From CBDVBD01 sp965372135 (GTDB taxonomy: Bacteria; Electryoneota; RPQS01; CBDVBD01), in NCBI GenBank assembly GCA_965372135.1, contig CBDVBD010000051.1, forward strand, positions 1 through 19,623: 19,623 nucleotides of DNA, given 5' to 3'. The translations under genes were made by a program, and so were the position numbers. How positions within the stretch are numbered: position 1 is the stretch's first letter; every line of letters begins with the position of its first letter. Shown one piece after another: positions 6,994-14,714 of the stretch. The notes under the pieces were generated by a model that had not been told where the DNA came from, did no database searches, and saw nothing but the letters and a program-made list of their open reading frames with translations.

Positions 6994-7961
6994 CATCTAT
7001 CCAGCGAAGTGCAAAGGTTGGTCCTAAAAAGGCAAAACGGGAACCACCGGAATTGTCGGTGGTGGTGCTGACGTACAATGTCAAGGATATGGCATTGGAT
7101 TGTATCGAGTCGGTGAAGCGGGCGGCGCAGGGGGACCGGGCGGAAATTATCGTATCGGATAATTATTCCAGTGATGGGACTCGGGAGGAGATTCTGAAGC
7201 GGTTTCCGGAGGTGATTTTAATCGAGAACCGGGAAAATCGGGGGTATGCGGCGGGGAATAACCGGGGGATCGAAGTGAGCCGTGGCAGGCAGGTGTTGAT
7301 TTTGAATCCGGATACCATCGTTGATAGGAATGCGTTCCAACGGATATCGGAATATATGGAACGCCATCCGAAATGCGGGGTGTTGGGGTGCCTGGTAGTG
7401 AATCCGGACGGGTCGGTGCAAAGGTCGTGGTTTCCCAAGTGGTCGTTGTTTCAGGCGTTTTGGGAGGGGTTTGGATTGAGTTTTATACTGCCGTACAATC
7501 GAATCGACGGGACATTTCGGTTTTTTCCGAAGGCGCCACAATCACCGGTGGTGGTGGACCGGGTGTTGGGGTGTTTTTTGTGGATTAGGCGGGAGGTATT
7601 GGACAAGCTGGGGATGTTCGATGAAAGGTTTTTCCTGTATGGGGAAGAGGAGGATTACTGCCAGCGGGTGCGGGATATCGGGATGGAGACGCATTATTTT
7701 CCGGGGGCGGAACTTGTCCATTTCGGGGGGCAGAGTACCCGGCAGTTGGCGGTGCGAGCCCGGTTGGAAGCGAATGTGAGCAAAGCGCGGTTTATGAAGA
7801 AGCACCGTGGGTGGCTGGGATTGTTATTGTTTAGGGTGGTGTGGAGTGTGGCGTTGGTGCTCAGGGTGATTATTAGGATACCGCTGATGGCGGTGAGTCG
7901 GTATCATTGGAATGCGTGGGTGGCGGAATTGCAGTCGTTGTTTCGGATTTGGTGGATTTAG
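6966..7961 (+). CDS. Glycosyltransferase family 2, rhamnosyltransferase-like
   Basis: 331 residues. The GT-A fold is clear: LSVVVLTYNVKDMALDCIESV near residues 31-50, IIVSDNYSSDGT, GYAAGNNRGIEVSRG, and the metal-binding-site equivalent NPDT (residues 114-117). The late-domain signature GCFLWIRREVLDKLGMFDERFF...GEEEDYCQRVRDIG is typical of WbbL/rhamnosyl-type GT2 enzymes. A hydrophobic, basic C-terminus (LLLFRVVWSVALVLRVIIRIPL) suggests membrane association. ATG 6966 lies inside the upstream gene (28-nt overlap). A start further in cannot be excluded, because the first 25 residues look poorly conserved. It is probably translationally coupled with the GT4 gene in surface glycan synthesis. Confidence 0.87.
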   Translation: MLSESYDPIASIQRSAKVGPKKAKREPPELSVVVLTYNVKDMALDCIESVKRAAQGDRAEIIVSDNYSSDGTREEILKRFPEVILIENRENRGYAAGNNRGIEVSRGRQVLILNPDTIVDRNAFQRISEYMERHPKCGVLGCLVVNPDGSVQRSWFPKWSLFQAFWEGFGLSFILPYNRIDGTFRFFPKAPQSPVVVDRVLGCFLWIRREVLDKLGMFDERFFLYGEEEDYCQRVRDIGMETHYFPGAELVHFGGQSTRQLAVRARLEANVSKARFMKKHRGWLGLLLFRVVWSVALVLRVIIRIPLMAVSRYHWNAWVAELQSLFRIWWI

Positions 7962-7968
7962 GAGGAAA

Positions 7969-8015
7969 GACCTCACGCAAAGATCCAGAAGGGGCAAGTC
8001 GCAAAGGGCGCAAAG
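7969..8015 (+). repeat. CGCAAAG repeat, copy 3
   Basis: CTCACGCAAAGATCC, then AAGTCGCAAAGGGCGCAAAG: three spaced CGCAAAG units starting about 8 nt after the glycosyltransferase stop. This is the same placement as the copies at 3563 and 4218. The rest of the gap up to the promoter at 8085 holds nothing else that I can identify. Confidence 0.6.
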
Positions 8016-8084
8016 AAAATTAATTTGAAGATTTGTATTAAGGGGATGTAAGGGTTTGATATTTATGGTCGAGCTCTTTTTTTC

Positions 8085-8113
8085 TTGACAGACGGGAAAT
8101 AATGTCGTATATT
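8085..8113 (+). promoter_or_regulatory. Strong sigma-70-type promoter for the CARDB gene
   Basis: TTGACA (8085-8090) is a perfect -35 box, followed by a 17-nt spacer (8091-8107) and TATATT (8108-8113). Transcription would begin near 8120, giving a 5' leader of about 190 nt before ATG 8309. The leader contains the REP-like palindrome at 8156-8193. Confidence 0.8.
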
Positions 8114-8155
8114 GAAAATAGCATATCCGGAAAACCTTCGACTTGATAGATGTTT

Positions 8156-8193
8156 GTTGGGCTGCCATGCTACGTTTCAGAACCCGACCTACA
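8156..8193 (-). repeat. REP-like palindrome C, inside the 5' leader
   Basis: GTTGGGCT (8156-8163) and AACCCGAC (8181-8188) pair imperfectly and are followed by CTACA. On the minus strand it reads TGTAGGTCGGGTTCTGAA, closely matching copies A (1625-1662) and D (15759-15819). Confidence 0.65.
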
Positions 8194-8308
8194 CAGAAAT
8201 AATAGTGGGTGGGTATCAAGGTACTCACATCTAAAAAGTCTAACCTTACCGATCATACCGAATTTTGTAATCAACACAAGTTACAAGTGTTGGGGAAAGG
8301 AGAACAAC

Positions 8309-9952
8309 ATGCGACTAATGCGGAGTATGATCTCAATTTTAGCCTGCGTCTGGATCATAATGGTAGTTGTCCACGTATTTGCGCAGGAGCAGCGAGTTTT
8401 TAAGGAACCTGATAAGGAAATTCCCTATCCAAATTATCTTCCGCCCAAGGATCCAGCGACAGGCGAACAGGGGATAAATAGCGGTTATGTAGCTGTGGAT
8501 GGAGTGTTTATACCAAGACCATATTATGTGACAGTGAAAGATGACACCATATTGATCAACAACATTGTGTACAGCAAACCATCTCTACTACAGACGATGG
8601 AAATGGATGATACTGCAAAGCAAATAGATAGTCTAACAAGAGTATTGGATGAAAAACTTCCACAGGTATTCAAGGTGTTTGATGAGGAAACAGCTAAAAG
8701 AATGATACTAAAACAATATTCCAATAATCCTTATATAACCAATCTTGATTTCATAGAGAGGGGCTTACTCGAAGTAGATTTTATTACCGGGAAACGCTTA
8801 CAATTTTACACATTTACACTTGAGGGTATTATATTTTACCATAGAACTCGCGAGCAGATGCGATCAGGGATGCAAAAGAAAAAAGATTTAACAATAAGAA
8901 AACTCCAGAAGGGGAGAATGATACTAATTCATAAGGGTAATGAAACAATAACAAACACCAAAAATGCAAAGAGAATTCCGGGTATAATTCATAAACTTAA
9001 AAATGGCACGATGGAAATCGAAGACGGAATAAAAGAGCTAAACGAAATATTGAAACCTCCCGTTGCACAATCTATTATTGACAATTTGGATTCCTGGCCG
9101 AAGAAGGTGCTCAGTCATTCTTTAAGTCCAATATGGCAGAGTAGTTCACCATTGCCAACTGAACCACCTATCGAACGAATAGAAATTCAAGGATACAATG
9201 AACGAATACTCGACAACAATGTAATGTTATCTAACGCTTGTGGGGATGTTCTTGGGATGACGAATGTGAATTTTGAAGGTAAGCATTTTGAGCACGAGGA
9301 CATAATACCGGGTGGAGATCCGTTATCGTATTATGTGGACGTGTTGGATATAGTGGATAGTCTTTTGATAATTTGCAATTGGGATACGATTATCGGGCAA
9401 CCGGTAACATTGGAGGTTCGTGATCCGACGGATAAATTGGTTTATGAAGAAAAGACAGAAATTCCACCAATAAAACCTCCGATATTCGACGATCCTTTGG
9501 CGGGGATTTGGAAAATGGATGTGTTAGCCGACGATACCGGTGGAAAGAAGTTCGTTGTAGCCACGGTAGCTGGTGTGATACACGAACCATTAGTGGATTG
9601 TTTTATTGGGGAAGAGGACATATGGTTCACAAAAGAATCTCCAGAATTAGGAGATGTGTTTCATGTTCTTGTAACGACTCATGCGGGAGACCAGTTTGAC
9701 ACCGGCGTGAAAAGCGTCCTGGTGAAGTGTTATTTGGGTGATCCCGAAGACGATATTCAAATCGGAGGATGGCATTGGGCAATGAATATCGAGCCAGGAA
9801 GTTTTGACACTACTTGTTACCAATTTAACTCTGAGATTTGTGCAGAGGTCTCTCCATGCGAGATCACGGTGGTGGTAGATCCAAGAAACGAATTAGAGGA
9901 GTATGATGAGGATAACAATGTGGCGTCGAAGGTGATTACGTTTGAGGAATGA
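8309..9952 (+). CDS. Secreted protein with a C-terminal CARDB-type domain
   Basis: The frame is open from 8150, but ATG 8309 is the start. AAAGGAGAAC sits just before it and it begins a clean signal peptide (MRLMRSMISILACVWIIMVVVHVFA, cleavage before QEQR). The mature chain is about 520 residues. Residues roughly 30-330 are of unknown family, lysine- and isoleucine-rich and AT-rich at the DNA level. A beta-sandwich-like segment follows (PVTLEVRDPTDKLVYEE ... GIWKMDVLADD). The last 120 residues match the CARDB pattern of 'ELGDVFHVLVTTHAG' and 'VVVDPRNELEEYDEDNN', an adhesion-type Ig-like module of secreted proteins. No T9SS sorting signal is visible, so its surface attachment is unclear. It converges on the C25 peptidase gene; whether the two work together is speculation. 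Confidence 0.8.
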   Translation: MRLMRSMISILACVWIIMVVVHVFAQEQRVFKEPDKEIPYPNYLPPKDPATGEQGINSGYVAVDGVFIPRPYYVTVKDDTILINNIVYSKPSLLQTMEMDDTAKQIDSLTRVLDEKLPQVFKVFDEETAKRMILKQYSNNPYITNLDFIERGLLEVDFITGKRLQFYTFTLEGIIFYHRTREQMRSGMQKKKDLTIRKLQKGRMILIHKGNETITNTKNAKRIPGIIHKLKNGTMEIEDGIKELNEILKPPVAQSIIDNLDSWPKKVLSHSLSPIWQSSSPLPTEPPIERIEIQGYNERILDNNVMLSNACGDVLGMTNVNFEGKHFEHEDIIPGGDPLSYYVDVLDIVDSLLIICNWDTIIGQPVTLEVRDPTDKLVYEEKTEIPPIKPPIFDDPLAGIWKMDVLADDTGGKKFVVATVAGVIHEPLVDCFIGEEDIWFTKESPELGDVFHVLVTTHAGDQFDTGVKSVLVKCYLGDPEDDIQIGGWHWAMNIEPGSFDTTCYQFNSEICAEVSPCEITVVVDPRNELEEYDEDNNVASKVITFEE

Positions 9953-9979
9953 TGGTATTATTACGTTGCGATAGAAGAA

Positions 9980-10012
9980 AAGAAGCCGAACTTAAAAGAA
10001 GTTCGGCTTCTT
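9980..10012. terminator. Bidirectional intrinsic terminator between convergent genes
   Basis: A perfect 14-bp stem, AAGAAGCCGAACTT (9980-9993) against AAGTTCGGCTTCTT (9999-10012), encloses a 5-nt loop. The arms end in A-rich and T-rich sequence, so it can work on both strands. It sits 27 nt after the CARDB stop and 25 nt after the C25 peptidase stop (read on the minus strand). Confidence 0.88.
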
Positions 10013-10037
10013 TCGTTCCTAAATTGTAACTCTATGC

Positions 10038-13000
10038 TTATTGGTCGGTGGCGCGGACGATGTAGAATTTCTTTGCGACGCCGATGGCTGCGCCGTGTAA
10101 TACCACACTGGTAGTAGAAGTGGTGATTTCCAGTGTGGTGAAGGCGCCGTCGGGATCGATATCGCTGTACACGTTGAAATTGATGCTGTAGGGATAAGTC
10201 CAGGACAGCCTGACATTATCCCCGATCATGGCGATGACCAGGTCGGTGATGGGCACTAACGGCATGCTTCCCGGAGTGCCGATGATTTGGATATCGTCCA
10301 CGTACCATCCTTCCGCACCGCCGCTGTTATCGGAACCGAATCGGAATCGTAGTTGGATATCGCCTGTGAATGTGGACAGGTCGGCGGTTTCCTGCTGCCA
10401 GGCTATTGAGTCGGAGAAGCAGGGGGTGCCGCCGGCGAAGGGACCGGAATATGGGGCGCCGCCTCCGGCGCTGTAACGGATGGTTTTGTTGTAGCCGGGG
10501 GATAGGGTCAACTGCTGCCAGGGTCCGCTGTCCACAGAGATATCTACGATGCCGCCGTCGTAAGCGGAATCGGGGTAGGCGCCGGATATTTCGGCGGCGA
10601 TCCAGTGCCAGAAGGTCAGTTCGGCGTCATCCTGGATGGCGACGGATGGAGTGACCAAGCCGCCATCGGCGTGGTCAGCGTAATTGCCGGTGCCGGTGTC
10701 GCCGAATTTCCAAGCGTGACTACTGCTGTGGCTGTTTTCGGTCGACAGATGCCACTGGTCAGTCCATCCTGATGATACCGCGCTATGGGTCCAGTAGCCT
10801 TGACCGGCTTCCATGTCGTCGGAAAACAGGACACCCAGGACATCGAAGGAATAGGTGTCGGTTTGTCCTACATTGGATTGGGGTGATGCGTCGGTGGCTT
10901 CGATGTAGTAGGACACGGTGGTGCCGGCTGGGGAACCGGGGATGTTTCCGGTCCAGTCGTTTCCAGATGGGTTGGTCATGGCGACCGGAGTGAAGGTGAC
11001 GCCGTTGGTGCTGTGATATAGGGTGGCATCGGCGACTCCAGAATAGTCGTTGATGGTTGCGTCCACCACGTAAGGTCCGGTCTCATCCAGGGTGGTTCCC
11101 AGTGGGGTATGGGCAATCAAAGGGGGCCAGATGTCGGGACCGGAGGTGATAATCTGGACTTGGGCGAAGTAGGGTTCGATATCGTGCCCGGAGATGGTCA
11201 GGTACATGGTGCCGGGCATGGTCAAACTGGAAAACTCCAGGTTAACGCTATCAGAACCTTGGAGGTATGCGGTCGCCAGCAAGTTGTCGGCGTTTTCGGT
11301 CCGGGCGCATACCAACGCCCAAGTAGGGACGTTGGTGACGGACACAGAAAAGGTGGAGTCACCCACCATGACGGTGGTGCTGTGGGTGGCATTCAATTCC
11401 ACTGGAATGTTAGTCCAGATATCTAAGGACGGTTCGCCCATGATGTTGTACATCTCGAAATAGCGCTGAGTCATACCGCCAGCGCCGAAGTATTCATAAT
11501 ATTTCAATTTGGCGTAGTCGAACATGCCACCGACCCAGGTGAGGTTGTAGGTATCTCCTGGGGTTTGGTTGTCGAACATGCCCTGGTAGAGGCGTTTTTC
11601 CAAGATGTCGTCTTCGGTCCAATAGGAATTGACGGATGAACCCCAGAAGATTACGGATGCGTGATCGTCGCGGATCCAGGTTTCGCCGAAGCATTCGTCG
11701 GCGGTAAATTGCCCGGTGACGCAGGCGAAGGAATTGACCACCGGATATACGGTGTTGACAGAAGCGCGGACATCGCTTTGGTAGAATACCGGTCCGTCCG
11801 CCCAGTAAGTGACAGCGCCGTGTCCGGAATAGATGAACAGGCTGCGTCCGGCGTTTAAGGCGTCGCGCACCTGTTGGGTAGTGGCACCGTAGGTTACGCA
11901 ATACAATCGGTCATACTGGTAGCCGAGGGGATTCAGGTAGTTGTTGATGACATAGTTATGAGTACCTTCGCTGACGGTGTAGTTGTCGGCGGATGCCATG
12001 AAGGTGGCGTATTTTTCCCAGGTGTCGTTGCCGGTCCACAGGACTTTTTCGAAGTTTAAGGTCTTGTTAACGATATTGCCAAGCTGAGTCGGGGTGATTA
12101 CCGACCAACGTCCTAAGTAGATATCGGCGAAATAGTCGATGCCGGACAGGCAGGCATAGTTCAAGTCGGTGGCTGGAGTGCCGGTTCCGGAACCGACCCA
12201 GTGGGGGATGATATCCGTGTCGGCGATTAATAATACATAGGTTGGGGGTACGGTCCAGGTGTTGTAGGCGGTTTGTATGTAATTTTTAATTTGCGTGTTA
12301 GTGGGCCCGGTGGTGTTGGTGGTGACCAGGGTGGTATGGTAGCCCTGGGCGTGTTTCCAGTCCAGGAAATCCTGCAAGTCGGTGTTGTATTCGTAAATTG
12401 GGTCGCAGATGACCAGGTAGCCAATTTCCAGATCGGGGATATCGTCTAATTCGTTACCGTTGAGGAATACCGACTGCGCCATACGCCAGTAAGGCGGGGA
12501 ATGGTACCGGGCGTGGGCGGTTTCGGTGGCTTCCAAGTCGGCGTTGGGAACTGACACTTTGACGGTTAGATTGTTGGTGATACGCAGGGTGTTCCGGGCG
12601 GGATTGTAGTCCACCGGATTGACAGTGACATCCACCATGCGGTATCCGCGCAAGTAGCCGGGGTCGCTAAGAGCTGCCAGCTCGGTCATCTGCCAGGAGT
12701 CAGCGGCGTATACATCTACATCGATTTGGAATTGGGCGTTTTCACGGGCACCGGGAAGCTTTTCCACCGGAGGTTGCACCGGGTATATAGGGGAAGTGAT
12801 CCCGCGGGACGCCAAGGGGATTTCCACAGTCTTCTTGGACAGGATTTCAATTACCGGATGACCGCCTTCGGGAATCCACAGTGTGAAACGCACCACCGGC
12901 AGTTCGGGGGATCCGATGGTGGTGGTTACACCGGCGCCCTCGGCAGTGAGCCTGGTGTAGGGTCCTTGGGTGGTTTGGGTTTCCTGGGCGTTGATTCCGG

Positions 13001-13169
13001 GTATATGAATGGTGACTTCGACCGAATGTGGGGATTGGTCGGTGATGGTAGTCGAGATAGGGGATGCTTGAGACGGTCCTTCGGCGCTAATCCATTGGCT
13101 TCCAACGGCGAGTGTAACTATCCCGGAAGCCAGCATTAACATAATAATCCAACGACAACAGGTTTTCAT
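10038..13169 (-). CDS. Gingipain-like cysteine peptidase (family C25), secreted
   Basis: 1043 residues with a strong ribosome site (GGAGGAGGAG) before ATG 13169. Visible parts, in order: an N-terminal signal peptide (to about residue 24-30); a C25-type propeptide region with GSPELPVVRFTLWIPEGG; and the C25 catalytic domain from about residue 245 (LEIGYLVICDPIY). The predicted catalytic pair is His450 in YSGHGAV and Cys483 in NSFACVTGQF. After the catalytic domain comes an Ig-like module, TTVMVGDSTFSVSV. Next is a bacterial Ig/PKD-like stretch (YYIEATDASPQSNVGQTDTY), then an immune-inhibitor-A/MAM-like domain (FSDDMEAGQGYW ... GWYVDDIQI), and a final fibronectin-III-like module ending FYIVRATDQ. 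In gingipains the pair cleaves proteins after Arg or Lys; specificity here cannot be read. Unlike gingipains and the DUF362 protein at 2179, it ends without a recognisable T9SS sorting domain. Confidence 0.92.
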   Translation of the reverse strand: MKTCCRWIIMLMLASGIVTLAVGSQWISAEGPSQASPISTTITDQSPHSVEVTIHIPGINAQETQTTQGPYTRLTAEGAGVTTTIGSPELPVVRFTLWIPEGGHPVIEILSKKTVEIPLASRGITSPIYPVQPPVEKLPGARENAQFQIDVDVYAADSWQMTELAALSDPGYLRGYRMVDVTVNPVDYNPARNTLRITNNLTVKVSVPNADLEATETAHARYHSPPYWRMAQSVFLNGNELDDIPDLEIGYLVICDPIYEYNTDLQDFLDWKHAQGYHTTLVTTNTTGPTNTQIKNYIQTAYNTWTVPPTYVLLIADTDIIPHWVGSGTGTPATDLNYACLSGIDYFADIYLGRWSVITPTQLGNIVNKTLNFEKVLWTGNDTWEKYATFMASADNYTVSEGTHNYVINNYLNPLGYQYDRLYCVTYGATTQQVRDALNAGRSLFIYSGHGAVTYWADGPVFYQSDVRASVNTVYPVVNSFACVTGQFTADECFGETWIRDDHASVIFWGSSVNSYWTEDDILEKRLYQGMFDNQTPGDTYNLTWVGGMFDYAKLKYYEYFGAGGMTQRYFEMYNIMGEPSLDIWTNIPVELNATHSTTVMVGDSTFSVSVTNVPTWALVCARTENADNLLATAYLQGSDSVNLEFSSLTMPGTMYLTISGHDIEPYFAQVQIITSGPDIWPPLIAHTPLGTTLDETGPYVVDATINDYSGVADATLYHSTNGVTFTPVAMTNPSGNDWTGNIPGSPAGTTVSYYIEATDASPQSNVGQTDTYSFDVLGVLFSDDMEAGQGYWTHSAVSSGWTDQWHLSTENSHSSSHAWKFGDTGTGNYADHADGGLVTPSVAIQDDAELTFWHWIAAEISGAYPDSAYDGGIVDISVDSGPWQQLTLSPGYNKTIRYSAGGGAPYSGPFAGGTPCFSDSIAWQQETADLSTFTGDIQLRFRFGSDNSGGAEGWYVDDIQIIGTPGSMPLVPITDLVIAMIGDNVRLSWTYPYSINFNVYSDIDPDGAFTTLEITTSTTSVVLHGAAIGVAKKFYIVRATDQ

Positions 13170-13267
13170 GGTGCTCCTCCTCCACAGTCAATTACAAATC
13201 CCGGCGGTTTTCTCTAATGGATGCCGGGTATTCAAGGCATGTGACATTATTAACATTCGATCGATTG

Positions 13268-13296
13268 AATATATGAAAAAATAGGGACTTTTTCAA
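13268..13296 (-). promoter_or_regulatory. Sigma-70-type promoter for the C25 peptidase gene
   Basis: On the minus strand, TTGAAA (plus 13291-13296), a 17-nt spacer, and TATATT (plus 13268-13273). The start codon is about 100 bases downstream. No other reading frame intervenes. Confidence 0.75.
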
Positions 13297-13336
13297 GTAG
13301 TTTTACGACAGATAGTGTAAAAGTGCAAAAGTGTGA

Positions 13337-13355
13337 ATCCGCCAGTGGGCGGACA
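13337..13355. repeat. 19-nt hairpin repeat, copy 2
   Basis: Identical to 1824-1842 (ATCCGCCAGTGGGCGGACA). Here it interrupts an array of GTGnAAAAG-like units. Confidence 0.75.
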
Positions 13356-13405
13356 GGAGTGTGAAAGTGCCCCCTATGTCCCCCCCAAAGGGGGATTTTT
13401 CTGGG

Positions 13406-13423
13406 TCCCCGCCTGCGCGGGGA
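13406..13423. repeat. TCCCCGC hairpin repeat
   Basis: TCCCCGC (13406-13412), loop CTGC, GCGGGGA (13417-13423), followed by TGACAG. On the minus strand it reads CTGTCATCCCCGCGCAGG, a hairpin type that recurs in many unrelated bacterial genomes and is similar to the dRS3 repeats of Neisseria. It is identified from memory by pattern only. Confidence 0.55.
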
Positions 13424-13451
13424 TGACAGAATAAGGTATAGAAAGGACAAA

Positions 13452-13474
13452 GGGCAGGCTAAAGCACTCCTACG
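13452..13474 (-). repeat. REP-like palindrome (GGCTAAAGCC type), copy 2, decayed
   Basis: GGGCAGGCTAAAGC is shared with 4725-4748 and followed by CTCCTACG. The right arm is degraded (CACTCC in place of CGCCC). On the minus strand it begins CGTAGG. Confidence 0.6.
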
Positions 13475-13574
13475 TGTCGAGTTACAGGAAACCCGACATT
13501 GAGACCCCCCCTTTTATTCCCCCCCGGGAACCGGGGGGGAGTTTTTTAAGCGCTGTAAATTGGGTTGGATATTT

Positions 13575-13611
13575 AAAAAACCCAGGCACCGGAGAGGTTG
13601 GTGCCTGGGTT
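13575..13611 (-). terminator. Intrinsic terminator of the sigma/Spy operon
   Basis: A 12-bp stem, AACCCAGGCACC / GGTGCCTGGGTT (plus 13579-13590 and 13600-13611), with a 9-nt loop. On the minus strand it is followed directly by a T-run (plus 13575-13580). It lies about 60 bases past the stop of the last operon gene. Confidence 0.88.
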
Positions 13612-13612
13612 A

Positions 13613-13666
13613 CTCGCTGAATCTAATCGGACAAGCCGATGTCACTGATTAGATTCTATCAGCGAG
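13613..13666 (-). other. Long imperfect hairpin just after the operon's last stop
   Basis: CTCGCTGA (13613-13620) pairs with TCAGCGAG (13659-13666), and ATCTAATC (13621-13628) pairs with GATTAGAT (13647-13654). A 4-nt bulge (TCTA) sits on one side and a small CGG/CCG pairing lies in the loop. It falls between the stop at 13674 and the intrinsic terminator. It could be a 3' stabiliser, a processing site or a protein-binding site. Confidence 0.6.
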
Positions 13667-13673
13667 CGGGCAT

Positions 13674-14165
13674 TTATTTCGGGCACTCACTGCGTCCACC
13701 CCGATGGAAACCAGGGGGACCAGGAGGTGCAGGAGGGTCTGGATGACCGGCGCCACGGCGCTTCATGCGTTCACCTCGGCGCAGGGTCATGATATCGAAC
13801 TTGATCTTTTGTTCATCGGTGAGAAGCCCGCGGACTTCCGTTTTGTGATTGGCTGTCGCCAGGGCGGTATTACGGGCGGCGGTGCCGATTTTCCCGGCGA
13901 TAGTTTCGATTTCGGATGCGGAAGGTTTGTCCTCGGTGATAAGCAGTTTCATTTGATTCCGCAGGCTACGCATTTCATCTTTCAGGGTAATCATTTCTTT
14001 TTGATGCGCCAGCTTGAGTTCCTGGATTTGTGATTGCTGCTCATCGGTCAGGTCCAGTCCTTTCGCCATCTTGCCATGCTCGGAACCTTCACCCGGGCAG
14101 GACAAGGCTGCTAATGGTACGCCTACAATCAGTAGGACAATGAGGATTTGTGAGATGGTTTTCAC
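13674..14165 (-). CDS. Spy/CpxP-family periplasmic protein (LTXXQ motif)
   Basis: 163 residues from a GTG start at 14165, fixed by AAGGAG seven bases upstream. The signal peptide is MKTISQILIVLLIVGVPLAALS; the cysteine that follows makes a lipoprotein possible, but the lipobox is not canonical. The mature part is helical and charged, with two LTxxQ-type motifs: LDLTDEQQSQIQELK (about residue 37) and LLTDEQKIKFD (about residue 114). Length and motif spacing match Spy/CpxP/ZraP proteins, which act as periplasmic chaperones or adaptors in envelope stress. The C-terminus is rich in Pro, Gly and His (PDPPAPPGPPGFHRGG), which may bind metal. It is the last gene of the ECF sigma operon and probably both an output and a feedback element of that system. 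Confidence 0.85.
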   Translation of the reverse strand: MKTISQILIVLLIVGVPLAALSCPGEGSEHGKMAKGLDLTDEQQSQIQELKLAHQKEMITLKDEMRSLRNQMKLLITEDKPSASEIETIAGKIGTAARNTALATANHKTEVRGLLTDEQKIKFDIMTLRRGERMKRRGAGHPDPPAPPGPPGFHRGGRSECPK

Positions 14166-14209
14166 GGTTTTTCTCCTTGTTGATTATTCCAGTATCACTT
14201 AATATTCGC

Positions 14210-14704
14210 TTAATACTCGCTGGACTGCGGTAATGTTTCAGGTTTAGGGGCTTCGGGTGGTTGTGGTGGTCTTCGGTGTCCGCGTCCTTTCGATCTCATG
14301 TGCCCGAATTTTTCCATGATCCAACTCTGCAGCTCAGGCAGGTCTTCATCCGAGATGATTTCTTTCAGGCTGTCGATGTAGGCGATGATGGATTCCTGCA
14401 GAGCACGCTGCTCGTCGTTGATGGTATCCAACAGGCTGTCCACGACGGATTTGTCCGTGTTATCCGAGGCTATTTCCATGGCAAGGCTCATGCGCAACTG
14501 CCTCAAGTGCTTGTGTAGAGAATCTCTTGACTGGAAGAAGTGATCTCTCAAATCCGGCACGATTTCATGGGAAATTCCGGGTGGCGCCGGGGGAAACGGT
14601 ATTCGGGGTATGGCTCGTTTCACCGGTCTGCTGATAAAGAGACCTAATATGAGTGCGTTCGCCATTAATGCCACTATCACAACAACTATCAACCATGTTT
14701 TCAT
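14210..14704 (-). CDS. Membrane-anchored Spy/CnrX-like periplasmic protein
   Basis: 164 residues. Its ribosome site (AAGGA) overlaps the stop codon of the anti-sigma gene, which shows tight coupling. One N-terminal membrane segment (WLIVVVIVALMANALILGLFI) leads into a proline-rich linker (IPRIPFPPAPPG) and a long amphipathic helical region with SRDSLHKHLRQLRMSLAME and LDTINDEQRALQESIIAYIDSLK. This arrangement is that of the heavy-metal-sensor/Spy-like group (CnrX, ZraP relatives), in which an anchored helical hairpin senses metal or misfolded protein in the periplasm. The C-terminal tail is basic and contains His, Arg and Pro (GHMRSKGRGHRRPPQPPEAP). In this context it most likely modulates the anti-sigma factor encoded just upstream. 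The ligand is unknown. Confidence 0.75.
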   Translation of the reverse strand: MKTWLIVVVIVALMANALILGLFISRPVKRAIPRIPFPPAPPGISHEIVPDLRDHFFQSRDSLHKHLRQLRMSLAMEIASDNTDKSVVDSLLDTINDEQRALQESIIAYIDSLKEIISDEDLPELQSWIMEKFGHMRSKGRGHRRPPQPPEAPKPETLPQSSEY

Positions 14705-14714
14705 GATGTAATCC

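Larger units (their letters stand above)
13310..13560. repeat. Mosaic of short dispersed repeats
   Basis: This non-coding stretch between the peptidase and the Spy-like operon is packed with repeats. From left to right these are AAAAGTG-type arrays (13317-13370), the 19-nt hairpin (13337-13355), a CCCCC-AAA-GGGGG hairpin near 13380-13400, and the TCCCCGC/GCGGGGA hairpin at 13406-13423. They continue with the REP-like element at 13452-13474, a GTCGAGTT...AACCCGAC pair (13476-13497), and TCCCCCCCGG/CCGGGGGGGA (13518-13540) followed by GTTTTTT. No gene is supported here. Confidence 0.65.

Noticed and set aside
13518..13546. Plus-strand intrinsic terminator (TCCCCCCCGG hairpin plus GTTTTTT)
   Set aside because: No plus-strand gene ends nearby (the last one stops at 9952 before its own terminator); treated as part of the repeat mosaic.
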